Shown here piece after piece: positions 26,152 through 34,227 of a DNA stretch of 64,000 nt (its first letter is position 1; each line of letters starts with the position of its first letter). Source of the stretch: Candidatus Binatia bacterium (GTDB lineage Bacteria; Vulcanimicrobiota; Vulcanimicrobiia; Vulcanimicrobiales; Vulcanimicrobiaceae). The notes beneath the pieces are model-generated. The model was not told the DNA's origin. It made no database searches and saw only the letters and a program-made list of their open reading frames with translations. Position numbers and translations under genes: made by a program. The stretch is taken from the NCBI GenBank assembly GCA_035541935.1, contig DATKMJ010000056.1:1-64000 (forward strand), written 5' to 3'.

Positions 26152-28644
26152 GTGCCCTTCGGGAAGCGGATACGTTGCGGCGTCGCCGCGATTGCGGCTC
26201 TCGCTGCCTTCATAACCGGCGCGTTTCCGCCGAAGACGCAGGCGTCGGCCGAAGACCAGGGACAGCTCGCGCTCGAGCTCTTCAACACGCAGACGTGCGC
26301 GCAGCACTATAGCGACGCGCCGATCGCCGTCGCGCAGGCGACGCCCGCGCCGACGAGCTCGCCGGCGCCGGTTTCGACGCCGGGCCTCCCGACCGTCCCG
26401 GCCGGAGTGAGCAACGGAACCTACACGCTCAATCGAACGCCGCCGCCGAATCCCGGCGAGACTCCCGGGGTCTCGCCGCCGCCGATCCCGCAGACGACGC
26501 CCCAGCCGCTATCGTCGCTCGAGCCGGTCTTCTTGCAACGGGGGGGCGAGACGCCGCCCCCGATCACGCCCGCCGGCGAGACGCCGCCGCGGCCGACTCC
26601 GCAACCGACCGGCGTGCCGACGCTCGCGCCGGGATACGTGGCCGTGATCTCCGACAAATGGACCGGCAATCGCGCGCGCGGACAGCCGAGCGACGCGATC
26701 GGCAACGTGCACATCTACTACGGCGACGAAGAGATCGTCGGCGAGAAGGCTCACTTCGACGGCCTGCGCACGATCACGATCACCGGCAATCCGTATCTCG
26801 TCAACCACGAGCACGACTCCGTGCTCACGGCCGACGTGATCGTCTTCGACACGGTCCTGCAGACGGCAAAGCTGAGCAACGGCAAGGGCGCGAGCGACGA
26901 AGGCGTCCAGCGCGGCCTCATTCACTTCTCCGCCGACGACTTGCACACCGATCCCGACGGAACGGCGCACGGATCGAATCCGTACGTGACGACGTGCGAG
27001 AATCCGCGCGGCGGCTATCACATCACCGGCAAGGACATGGAGGTCGTGCCCGGCGACAAGATCGTCATCCACAAAGCGGTGCTGTGGCTCGGCGCCGCCG
27101 CGGTCTTCTATCTACCGCTGCTCGTCATTCCGCTGCGCACGCTGGAGAACACCCGCGTCCGCACGCGCTGGTTCCCCGAGATCGGGTACAACTCGTACCA
27201 GGGCGCGTGGATAAAGATTCAGATTCCGTTCGGCAAGGATCAATACTACTACGGCTACTACACCGTCGACTACTACACGAAAGAGGGGCTCGGGCTCGGC
27301 TACGTCGGCTTCTTCGCGGCCCACAACGGGCGCCGGAGCATCAACGTCAATTTCTACACGATCAACGACCGCATCGCCGGCGGTCCGCAGACGAACGCCG
27401 CTCTCCAGTATCAAGAGAACATCACCCAGCATCTTCGGAGCAACTTTCAGTTCGCGTACCAGTCGAACTACGGCCCGCTGATCAGCATCCCGCCGAACGA
27501 GACGATCAGCGAGGCGATCGCGCATCAGACCGCGCAGACGCAGCAGACCTACACGGTCAGCCACAACTCCGTCGGCGGCCAGTCGAGCAGCAACAGCTTC
27601 ACCTTCAGCGACACGCGCCAGTTCAACGAATTCCTCAATCAGACGGTCACCTACGATATCAGCGACAGCAGCGCGAGCTTCGGCGGCGTTAATACGTTCA
27701 GCAACCAGTCGGAGTTCGACTACTTGATGCAGTACACGACGGCGGGCGCGGACTATCAGGCGGAGTTCGACAAGACGTACTCGCAAGAGGCCGTCGGCAT
27801 CAACAAGATTCCCGAATTCAACATGCGGCCCACGGACTTTTTCCAGCATTTCATCTTTCCGCTTTCGGCCGAACTGACGGCCGGCGAGTACAGCAATCCG
27901 TCCGGCGAGGGCGCGCCGCAGAGCCTTGCGACGTGGCGCGTGGATGCAAACCTCGTCGCCGGACCGATCGAAGCGAAAGTGCTCGGCAGCGACTTCCAGG
28001 GCACGGTCACCGTCGATCAGTACGCCTACGGCACCGGCGATCTCAAAGCGGCGGTCGAACAAGATCTCAGCCTCAACACGCCGATCAGCCGGCACGTCGT
28101 CAACACGCTGACGTACAACGAGGCGAACTACAACGGTCCGGCGCTCGTGCCGTTCCAGTATCTCGACCAGCAGCCGACGGAGAACACGAAGAACGCCCAG
28201 GACTTTCTGCGGCTCTTCAACGACGACGTCTACGCGTTCTCGCTGGGATGGTCGACGAACTTCGACGGCGTCGCGCTGCCGCTCAGCTATCAGTTATCGG
28301 CGCGTCCGTCGCCGCGCTCCGTCGTGATGCTCAGCGGCTCGTTCATCCCGGGTCCGGGCCAGGGGTTCGTCACGACGAACCTGCAACTCTCGACGCCGTT
28401 CGGTCGCGACGCATCGCTGCAGTTCGTTACGAACATCAACTGGAAGGGCCCCGGCGAGATGATCGCCGACAAGATCATCTACTACACGCGCACGATCGGC
28501 AATTGTTACCAGTTGCTCGTGCTCTACAACGAATCGCAACAGGCCGTCAACGTCGGCCTCAATCTGCTCGCATTCCCGACGCAAACCGCGGTATTCAACA
28601 TCGGCCAACCGCAGTCGGTCGTCCCGAGCACCTTCAACTTCTAG
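26152..28644 (+). CDS. lptD: LptD/OstA-like outer-membrane LPS assembly protein
   Basis: Outer-membrane barrel that inserts lipopolysaccharide. The GTG at 26152 is chosen because upstream in-frame sequence overlaps the permease gene. It is 830 residues: signal peptide (to about 34), an unusual Pro/Thr-rich linker at about 65-160 with GETPP units, an OstA-type jellyroll (IGNVHIYYGDEEIVGEKAHFDG through about residue 300), then a long beta-barrel with alternating aromatic strands. It ends in TFNF, a C-terminal Phe as in many barrel proteins recognised by BamA. Divergent from Proteobacterial LptD; the call rests on domain order and neighbours. Confidence 0.82.
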   Translation: MPFGKRIRCGVAAIAALAAFITGAFPPKTQASAEDQGQLALELFNTQTCAQHYSDAPIAVAQATPAPTSSPAPVSTPGLPTVPAGVSNGTYTLNRTPPPNPGETPGVSPPPIPQTTPQPLSSLEPVFLQRGGETPPPITPAGETPPRPTPQPTGVPTLAPGYVAVISDKWTGNRARGQPSDAIGNVHIYYGDEEIVGEKAHFDGLRTITITGNPYLVNHEHDSVLTADVIVFDTVLQTAKLSNGKGASDEGVQRGLIHFSADDLHTDPDGTAHGSNPYVTTCENPRGGYHITGKDMEVVPGDKIVIHKAVLWLGAAAVFYLPLLVIPLRTLENTRVRTRWFPEIGYNSYQGAWIKIQIPFGKDQYYYGYYTVDYYTKEGLGLGYVGFFAAHNGRRSINVNFYTINDRIAGGPQTNAALQYQENITQHLRSNFQFAYQSNYGPLISIPPNETISEAIAHQTAQTQQTYTVSHNSVGGQSSSNSFTFSDTRQFNEFLNQTVTYDISDSSASFGGVNTFSNQSEFDYLMQYTTAGADYQAEFDKTYSQEAVGINKIPEFNMRPTDFFQHFIFPLSAELTAGEYSNPSGEGAPQSLATWRVDANLVAGPIEAKVLGSDFQGTVTVDQYAYGTGDLKAAVEQDLSLNTPISRHVVNTLTYNEANYNGPALVPFQYLDQQPTENTKNAQDFLRLFNDDVYAFSLGWSTNFDGVALPLSYQLSARPSPRSVVMLSGSFIPGPGQGFVTTNLQLSTPFGRDASLQFVTNINWKGPGEMIADKIIYYTRTIGNCYQLLVLYNESQQAVNVGLNLLAFPTQTAVFNIGQPQSVVPSTFNF

Positions 28645-28661
28645 GGTCTACTGCCCGTGTT

Positions 28662-28825
28662 CGATCCTCGGCGGGCACCGTGCCGGTTCGAAGACGCCCG
28701 TCGCTCACATCCTGTTCGCTCCTACTCGCACACTTTTTCGGGCCAGCAAGCTTTGAAGCAGCCATCCGTGGCTGGCCCGAAAAAGCTGTGACGCTTCTCA
28801 CCGGCACGGTGCCGGCCGGGGATCG
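28662..28825. mobile_element. MITE-like 164-bp element with 32-bp terminal inverted repeats
   Basis: The 32 bases at 28662-28693 and the reverse complement of 28794-28825 agree at 28 positions; the shared core GGCACCGTGCCGG is perfect and itself nearly palindromic. TGTT flanks the element on both sides (28658-28661 and 28826-28829), as a target-site duplication would. An inner perfect 14-bp inverted repeat lies at 28734-28747 and 28771-28784. There is no coding capacity. It sits between the convergent ends of lptD and the metallothionein-like gene. A large transcript-ending hairpin is the alternative, but T runs are on the 5' side of the inner stem on both strands. Confidence 0.55.
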
Positions 28826-28832
28826 TGTTAAC

Positions 28833-29000
28833 TTACGGGACGTCGCATTGCGGGTGACCGCACCCGCAGCTCTCCGATTCGAGGCTGGATTCGTCAGAGT
28901 TTTGGCAGAACGCGCTGCAGTAGACGTCGCCGCCGGAGACCGGCCCGGTGACGGTGCAGCTGCACGGTTCGTGCGAGCATTCGACGGGCGTTTCGTGCAT
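28833..29000 (-). CDS. Metallothionein-like small Cys-rich protein
   Basis: A 55-residue protein, MHETPVECSHEPCSC onward, with eight Cys (8, 13, 15, 28, 32, 45, 47, 52) and three His. The order C-x4-C-x-C, then YC-x3-C, then CGCGHPQC closely follows cyanobacterial and pseudomonad metallothioneins of the SmtA/PmtA type (EPCLC, YYCCEAC, CGHTGC). Those bind Zn, Cd or Cu through Cys and His. Its ATG shares a base with the TAA of the upstream lipoprotein gene (TAATG), so the two are translationally coupled. No metal-sensing regulator is nearby. Confidence 0.82.
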   Translation of the reverse strand: MHETPVECSHEPCSCTVTGPVSGGDVYCSAFCQNSDESSLESESCGCGHPQCDVP

Positions 29001-29731
29001 TACGGACACGCCGCCGCCACCTTCGGATTGTTCGCGATCTCGACGCTGACGATCTGCGCCGACGGATCCGAGGGCGTGTAATATGCGTAGTACGTGTTGT
29101 CGAACGGTTCGGTCATGCAGAGTTTCGGCGAGACGAACTGCGGATCGATCGGACCGCCCGCACCCATCGAGTCGAGGAAGGTCCACTGCCCCTGACCGTT
29201 CGCCTGCGTAACGAACGCGTTGAAGGTCCAGACGTTCGAAGGGGTCGGCGTCGGCGAGGGATTCGGCGACGGAATCCCTTTGAAGATCGACTTCTGGACG
29301 AGCATGGAGAACTCGGTGTTCGTTCCGTTGTTGTCGAGGTTGTAGCTGAACTGCTGGGGCGTCGTTCCCAGGCGCAGCCAAGCCGGCGGGATGTGCGGGT
29401 TGTTGTTGCTTCGCACGAACTGTATCGGCTCTGCATACGTGGAGACGCCGTTGCCGAGCGCTACCAACGCGAAGGAGTACCCGGCCCAATTGGTCTGCAG
29501 GGTATCCGTCGACGGCGTCACGCCGCTCCCCGTCGTGTTCAGGACGATCAAATACTGATAGTTGCTGAAGTTGAAAGGAGCCGCGGTGTCAAAGAAGACC
29601 GACATGTATCCCGGAGGAGCGCCGCCGGGTCCGAGACCCGGAGGATTCGGCGTGACCTGACGACCGCACGCCGAAACGATGAACGCCGTTACTAGAACGA
29701 TTACGAAACCGAAACTCAACTTACGAATCAT
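29000..29731 (-). CDS. Putative lipoprotein of unknown function
   Basis: A 243-residue protein from the ATG at 29729-29731 (AGGAGA upstream); the longer frame to 29950 is a shadow of lnt. The lipobox FIVSAC gives lipidated Cys22, then a Pro/Gly linker and a beta-rich domain with many Asn, Thr and aromatics (FDTAAPFNFSNYQYLIVLN, YNLDNNGTNTEFSMLV). A Pro/Ser/Thr spacer PSPNPSPTPTPS sits near residue 170. I do not recognise the family. It is first in a two-gene unit with the metallothionein-like protein and interrupts the plus-strand lpt/lnt run. Confidence 0.75.
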   Translation of the reverse strand: MIRKLSFGFVIVLVTAFIVSACGRQVTPNPPGLGPGGAPPGYMSVFFDTAAPFNFSNYQYLIVLNTTGSGVTPSTDTLQTNWAGYSFALVALGNGVSTYAEPIQFVRSNNNPHIPPAWLRLGTTPQQFSYNLDNNGTNTEFSMLVQKSIFKGIPSPNPSPTPTPSNVWTFNAFVTQANGQGQWTFLDSMGAGGPIDPQFVSPKLCMTEPFDNTYYAYYTPSDPSAQIVSVEIANNPKVAAACP

Positions 29732-29741
29732 GGTCTCCTCG

Positions 29742-31229
29742 ATGCCGGTTCGCGACGCTGCCGTCGCAGCCGGTGCGGCCATCGCGTTAGCTGCGGCATT
29801 TCCGAAGCTCGGCGCGGCATGGCTCGTGCCGTTCGGCACTGCAGCGCTGTTCTGGCTCTGGCAAGGCGCCTCCTGGAAACGCGCGGCGTTACTCGGCTGG
29901 TTAGCGGGCTTTATTTTCTTCGCGCTCGCGTTCGCGTGGGTCGGGCACACGGTCGGCCGTTACATCGGCATCTTCGGCCCATTTCTCGCGTTCGGTCCCG
30001 CGCTCTTCGAGGCGCCGTTCTTCGCGCTCGCCGGAGCGCTCGCGGCGACCGCGTACGCGCGGATGCAGCCGAACGTCGCTCCGCTTGCCGCGGCGGCCGC
30101 ATTTACGGCGTGCGAATGGCTGCGATCGATCGGCGTCTTTGCCGCGCCGTTCGATCAGCTCGGGTACACGCAGGCCGACACGCCGCTGCGCGTCGTCGCG
30201 GCCTACGCCGGGACCTACGGCATCACGTTCGTCCTCTGCACGATCGGCGCGTACGCAGCCGACGCGCTGCATCGGAGAAACCTGCGGCCGCTTGCGATCG
30301 CGGCGAGCGCGCTCGTCGTCGCGACGTTCGCGGCGTGGATCTTCTGGCCGGCCCGAAGGCTTGCGCCGCCGGCGATTCGAGTCGCCGCGATTCAAGGCAA
30401 CATCGCGCAGTCGTTCAAGTGGAACTCGCTCGACCTTGCCGTCAAGCGCTACACGAACATGACGGAGAGGGCGAGCGCGAGCCGGCCGCGTCTGATCGTC
30501 TGGCCGGAGACGGTCATTCCCGCGGTGCTCGACTTGGACTCGGGGCTCTTCAATCGATTCTCGAATTTAGCGCGCAAGGTTCGCGCAACGATCGTCGCCG
30601 GCAGCCTCTCCGAAGGCGGCCCGCGCACGCTCTACAACGCGCTCTACATCTTCTCGCCCGACGGCAGTTACGCGATCTACCAGAAGCGGCAGCTCGTGCC
30701 GTTCGCGGAATGGTTCCCCGGGCACGAGTTCCTTTCGTGGCTGCCGTACGTCGGAACGCTCAACGGCGGCATCACGCCGGGCGTCGTCGACGGCGTCTAT
30801 CCGACGAGCGCGCTGCCGATCGCACCGCTGATCTGCTGGGAGTCGGCCTTCTCCGACCTCGCGTACGAGCAGGTGCGGCGAGGCGCCGCACTGCTCGTCG
30901 TCAGCACCGACGACGCGTGGTTCGGCACGACGTCGGGACCGTACATGCACGCGCAGATCGCGCAGCTGCGCGCGATCGAGAGCGGCGCCTACGTCGTGCG
31001 CGCCGCCGCAACCGGAATCAGCGGCGTCGTTCGTCCCGACGGCACGTGGCAGTCTCGCGCCCGCCTCGAGACGCGGGCGATCGTCGCCGGCCGCGTGGGC
31101 CCGCGCGTTCCCACGGTCTTCTCGCATCTCGGTCCGAACGCGATCGGACTCTTTCTCGCGCTGCTCTACGCGGCGCTCGTCGTACCGCTCAAAACGGCGG
31201 CCGCGGATCCGGCCGAATGGCCCGAATGA
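29742..31229 (+). CDS. lnt: Apolipoprotein N-acyltransferase
   Basis: Inner-membrane enzyme that adds the third acyl chain to lipoproteins. From the ATG at 29742 it is 495 residues: about six N-terminal membrane helices, a nitrilase-like periplasmic domain, and a final helix. The catalytic triad is visible: E256 in LIVWPETVIP, K315 in YQKRQLVPF, C365 in PLICWESAF. An in-frame ATG at 29730 or 29679 could also be used. Its start lies only 10 bases from the divergent lipoprotein start, leaving no separate promoter region. lptC-like follows with ATGA overlap. Confidence 0.95.
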   Translation: MPVRDAAVAAGAAIALAAAFPKLGAAWLVPFGTAALFWLWQGASWKRAALLGWLAGFIFFALAFAWVGHTVGRYIGIFGPFLAFGPALFEAPFFALAGALAATAYARMQPNVAPLAAAAAFTACEWLRSIGVFAAPFDQLGYTQADTPLRVVAAYAGTYGITFVLCTIGAYAADALHRRNLRPLAIAASALVVATFAAWIFWPARRLAPPAIRVAAIQGNIAQSFKWNSLDLAVKRYTNMTERASASRPRLIVWPETVIPAVLDLDSGLFNRFSNLARKVRATIVAGSLSEGGPRTLYNALYIFSPDGSYAIYQKRQLVPFAEWFPGHEFLSWLPYVGTLNGGITPGVVDGVYPTSALPIAPLICWESAFSDLAYEQVRRGAALLVVSTDDAWFGTTSGPYMHAQIAQLRAIESGAYVVRAAATGISGVVRPDGTWQSRARLETRAIVAGRVGPRVPTVFSHLGPNAIGLFLALLYAALVVPLKTAAADPAEWPE

Positions 31230-31786
31230 AGATCAAACCGATCTGGTGGAAGCGCATCGCGCTCGTCGCGGGGCTGCTGCTGGGAGTCTACGTGGTCGTG
31301 GAGATCGTCTTGGCCGGCGGTGGAGCGCCGCCGCTGCCACCCGACGAAGCGCCGATCGATCTGCGCGGCGGGCACGTGCTCAACAACCACATCGCGACGA
31401 AGTCGTGGAGCTTCGATTACGATCACGCGCGCCTCTCGTCGGACGGTCTGAGCGGAATCGTCGACGGCGTGCGCAACGGCATCGTCTTCCGCAAAGGCAA
31501 GCCCTACCTGCGGATCTCCGCCAAGCACGTCCAGTTAAACGTACAAACTCTGGATTTTACGGCCGTCGGCAAGGTGCACATCGAGCGCATCGACGACCCC
31601 GAGCATCGCTCGTTCGACACCGACCTCGTCACCTGGACGAATGATGCGAAGCTCCTTCGCATGTCACATCCGAGTTATATTCACTCCGGGGGTCAAACGC
31701 TTCGCATCGACGGAATCACCGTCAACTTCGACGACAACACGATCCATCTCGGGAAAGTGAGCGGCGGCGTGGAGATCCACCACTAG
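31226..31786 (+). CDS. lptC: LptC-like LPS export protein
   Basis: A 186-residue bitopic protein: one N-terminal membrane helix (IALVAGLLLGVYVVVEIVLA), then a periplasmic jellyroll with the OstA/LptC pattern (NNHIATKSWSFDYDHARLSSDG, FTAVGKVHIERIDDPEHRSFDTDLVTW, TLRIDGITVNFDDNTIHLGKVSGGVEI). LptC bridges the LptBFG exporter to LptA. The start is the ATG at 31226 overlapping the lnt stop; an ATG three codons earlier is possible. With LptF/G and LptD upstream, this completes most of a transport operon; LptA and LptB are not seen here. Confidence 0.8.
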   Translation: MKIKPIWWKRIALVAGLLLGVYVVVEIVLAGGGAPPLPPDEAPIDLRGGHVLNNHIATKSWSFDYDHARLSSDGLSGIVDGVRNGIVFRKGKPYLRISAKHVQLNVQTLDFTAVGKVHIERIDDPEHRSFDTDLVTWTNDAKLLRMSHPSYIHSGGQTLRIDGITVNFDDNTIHLGKVSGGVEIHH

Positions 31787-31799
31787 GGAAAACCTCGCC

Positions 31800-32108
31800 T
31801 TAACGCTTCTCGTCGTTTAGCTTCTTCTTTGCTTCCGCGATTAGCTTCTTGACCTTCTGGCCGCCTTTGTGCCCGATCTCTTCGTAGAAATCTGAGCCAT
31901 ACTTTTCCTTGACGACCTTTCCGCCTTTTTGACCGATGTTTTCGTAGAACTCGACGCCGTGGCGGTCGCGCGTCGCCTTCCCGCCCTTACGGCCGATGTC
32001 TTCGTAGAACGTCGAGCCGTAGCGATCGCGGACGGTGTCGCCGCCCTTCTTGCCCGCCTCGCGTACCGACATCTCGCGCTTCGCAGCGCGGTCGGGTTTG
32101 TCAGCCAT
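31800..32108 (-). CDS. KGG-repeat stress protein (four repeats)
   Basis: A 102-residue, highly charged, hydrophilic protein. Four units of about 20-22 residues follow the pattern GxKGG-x6-8-YG-x2-FYE-x-IG (AGKKGGDTVRDRYGSTFYED, IGRKGGKATRDRHGVEFYEN, IGQKGGKVVKEKYGSDFYEE, IGHKGGQKVKKL). This is the stress-induced KGG motif seen in GsiB, Con-10 and related desiccation or acid-stress proteins. There are no membrane segments and disorder is likely. The C-terminal tail is Lys-rich. It is tandem with a paralogue 20 bases upstream on the same strand. Confidence 0.92.
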   Translation of the reverse strand: MADKPDRAAKREMSVREAGKKGGDTVRDRYGSTFYEDIGRKGGKATRDRHGVEFYENIGQKGGKVVKEKYGSDFYEEIGHKGGQKVKKLIAEAKKKLNDEKR

Positions 32109-32128
32109 CGGCCGTCGCTAGACCCGCG

Positions 32129-32344
32129 CTACGACGCGGCCGTCTTGCGCTTCGGGCGCTGACCGCCTTTTTGACCGATCACTTCGTAGAACGAGGGGCC
32201 GTACTTGCTCTTCGTGGCTTCCCCGCCCTTGCGGCCGATCTCTTCGTAGAATTCCGAACCGTATTTCGCTTTCACGCGTTCGCCGCCGCGGCGGCCCGCC
32301 TCGCGAACGCTCATTCCGCCGGCTTGTCCGGAATCTTGTGCCAT
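32129..32344 (-). CDS. KGG-repeat stress protein (three repeats)
   Basis: A 71-residue paralogue of the next gene, with three KGG/RGG units (AGRRGGERVKAKYGSEFYEE, IGRKGGEATKSKYGPSFYEV, IGQKGGQRPKRK). The ATG at 32342-32344 follows GAGGAGAG by 5 bases and begins MAQDSGQAGGMSVREAG; the open frame runs upstream to 32389 without support. Both paralogues share MSVREAG before the first repeat, consistent with duplication. Together they form a stress-response pair downstream of coaE, with their own leader of about 95 bases. Confidence 0.9.
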   Translation of the reverse strand: MAQDSGQAGGMSVREAGRRGGERVKAKYGSEFYEEIGRKGGEATKSKYGPSFYEVIGQKGGQRPKRKTAAS

Positions 32345-32441
32345 CTGGACTCTCCTCTCAAAGTACCGAGTAAACCTATTCCCATACAAGCGCTCGGTAA
32401 ACTAAGGATTCCCTGAGAATTCCAACGACTCTGCTTAGAAT

Positions 32442-33017
32442 TTAACGAAGCGCGTCGTAAACGGCACGCGCGCGTTCGCGAAGGTGATTGAGGTTACCAT
32501 CGTTTTCGATGACGAAGTCGGCGGCGGAACGCGCTCGTTCGGGGTCGATCTGCGCCGCGATGCGCGCCCGGACGCGCGATTCGTCCACCTTGTCGCGCTC
32601 GACGACCCGGGCGACGCGCTGCTCGAGCGGCGCCACGACGAGCACGGTCTTGTCGACGAGCCGGTCGTATCCGGTCTCGAAGAGTAAGGGCACGACGTGC
32701 ACGACGACCTGGCCGGGCGCCGCGCTCCCCTCGCGCTCGCGCGCTACGCGCCGGATATGCGGATGAAGCAGCGCGTTGAGCCGCCCGCGGGCCGCCGGGT
32801 CGGAGAAGACGATCTCCGCAAGCGCGGCCCGGTCGAGCACGCCGTTGCGTACGACCTGCGGCCAGACGCGGGCGATCTCCAAGAGGCCGTCGCTATTGGG
32901 GGCGACGACCTCGCGGGCGATCGCATCGGTATCGACGATGAAGGCACCGAGGCTCGCGAATATCTCCGCGACGGCGCTCTTTCCGGCTCCGATGCCGCCG
33001 GTCAAGCCAACGCGCAC
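32442..33017 (-). CDS. coaE: Dephospho-CoA kinase
   Basis: Last step of coenzyme A synthesis: phosphorylates dephospho-CoA on the ribose 3'-OH. It is 191 residues with a GTG start. The P-loop is GLTGGIGAGKSAV, followed by VDTDAIAREVV, HPHIRR, VHVVPLLFETGYDRLVDKTVLV and the lid segment RVARVVERDKVDESRVRARIAAQ. It follows the S1-type gene by 8 bases, within the polA-DUF192-mutM-S1-coaE run. Confidence 0.95.
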   Translation of the reverse strand: MRVGLTGGIGAGKSAVAEIFASLGAFIVDTDAIAREVVAPNSDGLLEIARVWPQVVRNGVLDRAALAEIVFSDPAARGRLNALLHPHIRRVAREREGSAAPGQVVVHVVPLLFETGYDRLVDKTVLVVAPLEQRVARVVERDKVDESRVRARIAAQIDPERARSAADFVIENDGNLNHLRERARAVYDALR

Positions 33018-33025
33018 GGCGCGAA

Positions 33026-34099
33026 TTACTCGGCCGGAGTCGGCTCCGTCGGCTGCTCGGGGGCCTCGGCAGAGGCGACGACCGGGCCGCCCCCCTCCTC
33101 CTCGGCCGCGAACTGCTCGATCTCCTCAGGCGCGACGTCGGCGACGTGCTGTATCGAAGCGGTGATGCGGCGAGTGGCGTGGTTGATCGTCAGGAGGGTG
33201 ACCTCGACGTCTTGGCCGGCGACGAACGCGGCCGATGCGTCGAACTCGCCCTTCGGCACCATCGCGAGGATGCCGGGAATGACCTCGACCAAGAGGTAGT
33301 TCGGCGTGACCTTGACGATTTGCGCGCTCAGCTTGTTCGTCTCGTAGAGCCGATCCGCATATTGATCCCACGGGTCGGGGAGCGCATGCTTGAGCGATAG
33401 GCTCACCTTTTTCGCGTCGGGATCGAACTTCATGATCTCGACCTGGACGACGTCGCCGATCTTCACGACCTCGGACGGGTGCTTGATCCGCGCGTACGCA
33501 AGCTCGCTGTTGTGAATGAGACCGTCGATTCCGCCGAGATCGACGAACGCGCCGAAATCGGCCAACCGCACGACGACGCCTTCGCGAATCTGACCGACCT
33601 CGAGCGTGTCGAGCAGCTCTTGTTTCTTCGCCTGGAGCTCCTCTTCGAGAACGAGCCGCTGCGAAAGCACGACGCGATGGCGCTTGTGGTCGAGATCGAT
33701 GACCTTCAGGCGCAGATGCTGGCCGACGAGCTCGTCGAGATTACCGACGGGCTGGCGCCGAATCTGCGACGCGGGAACGAAGCCGCGCATGCCGAGATCG
33801 ACGAGGACGCCGCCTTTGACGACTTGCGTGACGGTCGCTTCGATCACTTCATCGCGATCGTGCGCCTCGATGACCTTCTCCCAGGTCTTGAGCGCGCGGG
33901 CCCGGCGCTCCGATAGAAAGAGCGTTCCGTCGAGTTCGTCGATGCGATGCACCATGACCTCGACGGTGTCGCCGACGCGCAAGAGTTTGGGATCGATTGC
34001 GAGCGAGAGCTCGCGAAACGGGAGAACGCCTTCGGACTTTCCGCCGACGTCGACGAGCACTTCGTCCTTGTCTTTCTGGACGATCGTGCCGGTGAGCAC
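33026..34099 (-). CDS. rpsA: Ribosomal protein S1-type RNA-binding protein (start uncertain)
   Basis: At least 357 residues with four S1/OB domains: GTIVQKDKDEVLVDVGGKSEGVLPF, ATVTQVVKGGVLVDLGMRGFVPAS, GVVVRLADFGAFVDLGGIDGLIHNSEL and a diverged fourth; an acidic Pro/Glu tail follows. S1 helps mRNA bind the 30S subunit. The GTG at 34097-34099 is the first standard start, but the same frame continues upstream as TEEEDQLALEQRLYEESLKVLDEGQ, which looks like a normal S1 N-terminus and has no ATG, GTG or TTG before a stop near 34220. The real start may therefore be upstream, up to 34201. Confidence 0.9.
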   Translation of the reverse strand: MLTGTIVQKDKDEVLVDVGGKSEGVLPFRELSLAIDPKLLRVGDTVEVMVHRIDELDGTLFLSERRARALKTWEKVIEAHDRDEVIEATVTQVVKGGVLVDLGMRGFVPASQIRRQPVGNLDELVGQHLRLKVIDLDHKRHRVVLSQRLVLEEELQAKKQELLDTLEVGQIREGVVVRLADFGAFVDLGGIDGLIHNSELAYARIKHPSEVVKIGDVVQVEIMKFDPDAKKVSLSLKHALPDPWDQYADRLYETNKLSAQIVKVTPNYLLVEVIPGILAMVPKGEFDASAAFVAGQDVEVTLLTINHATRRITASIQHVADVAPEEIEQFAAEEEGGGPVVASAEAPEQPTEPTPAE

Positions 34100-34227
34100 C
34101 TGGCCCTCGTCGAGAACCTTGAGCGACTCTTCGTACAGGCGTTGTTCTAGAGCGAGTTGATCTTCTTCCTCAGTGATCGGAGCGGCTTGCGTTGTAGAGA
34201 TTTGACTTGTCCCACTTTCTTATTTTT

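Noticed and set aside
28734-28784. Inner 14-bp inverted repeat as a simple terminator for lptD
   Set aside because: The T run is 5' of the stem and the A run 3' on both strands, the reverse of a terminator; it also lies within longer matching ends.
29819-31786. A 655-residue open frame covering lnt and lptC
   Set aside because: Its first two thirds are an Arg-rich shadow of lnt; only the last 186 residues (from 31226) form a real protein.
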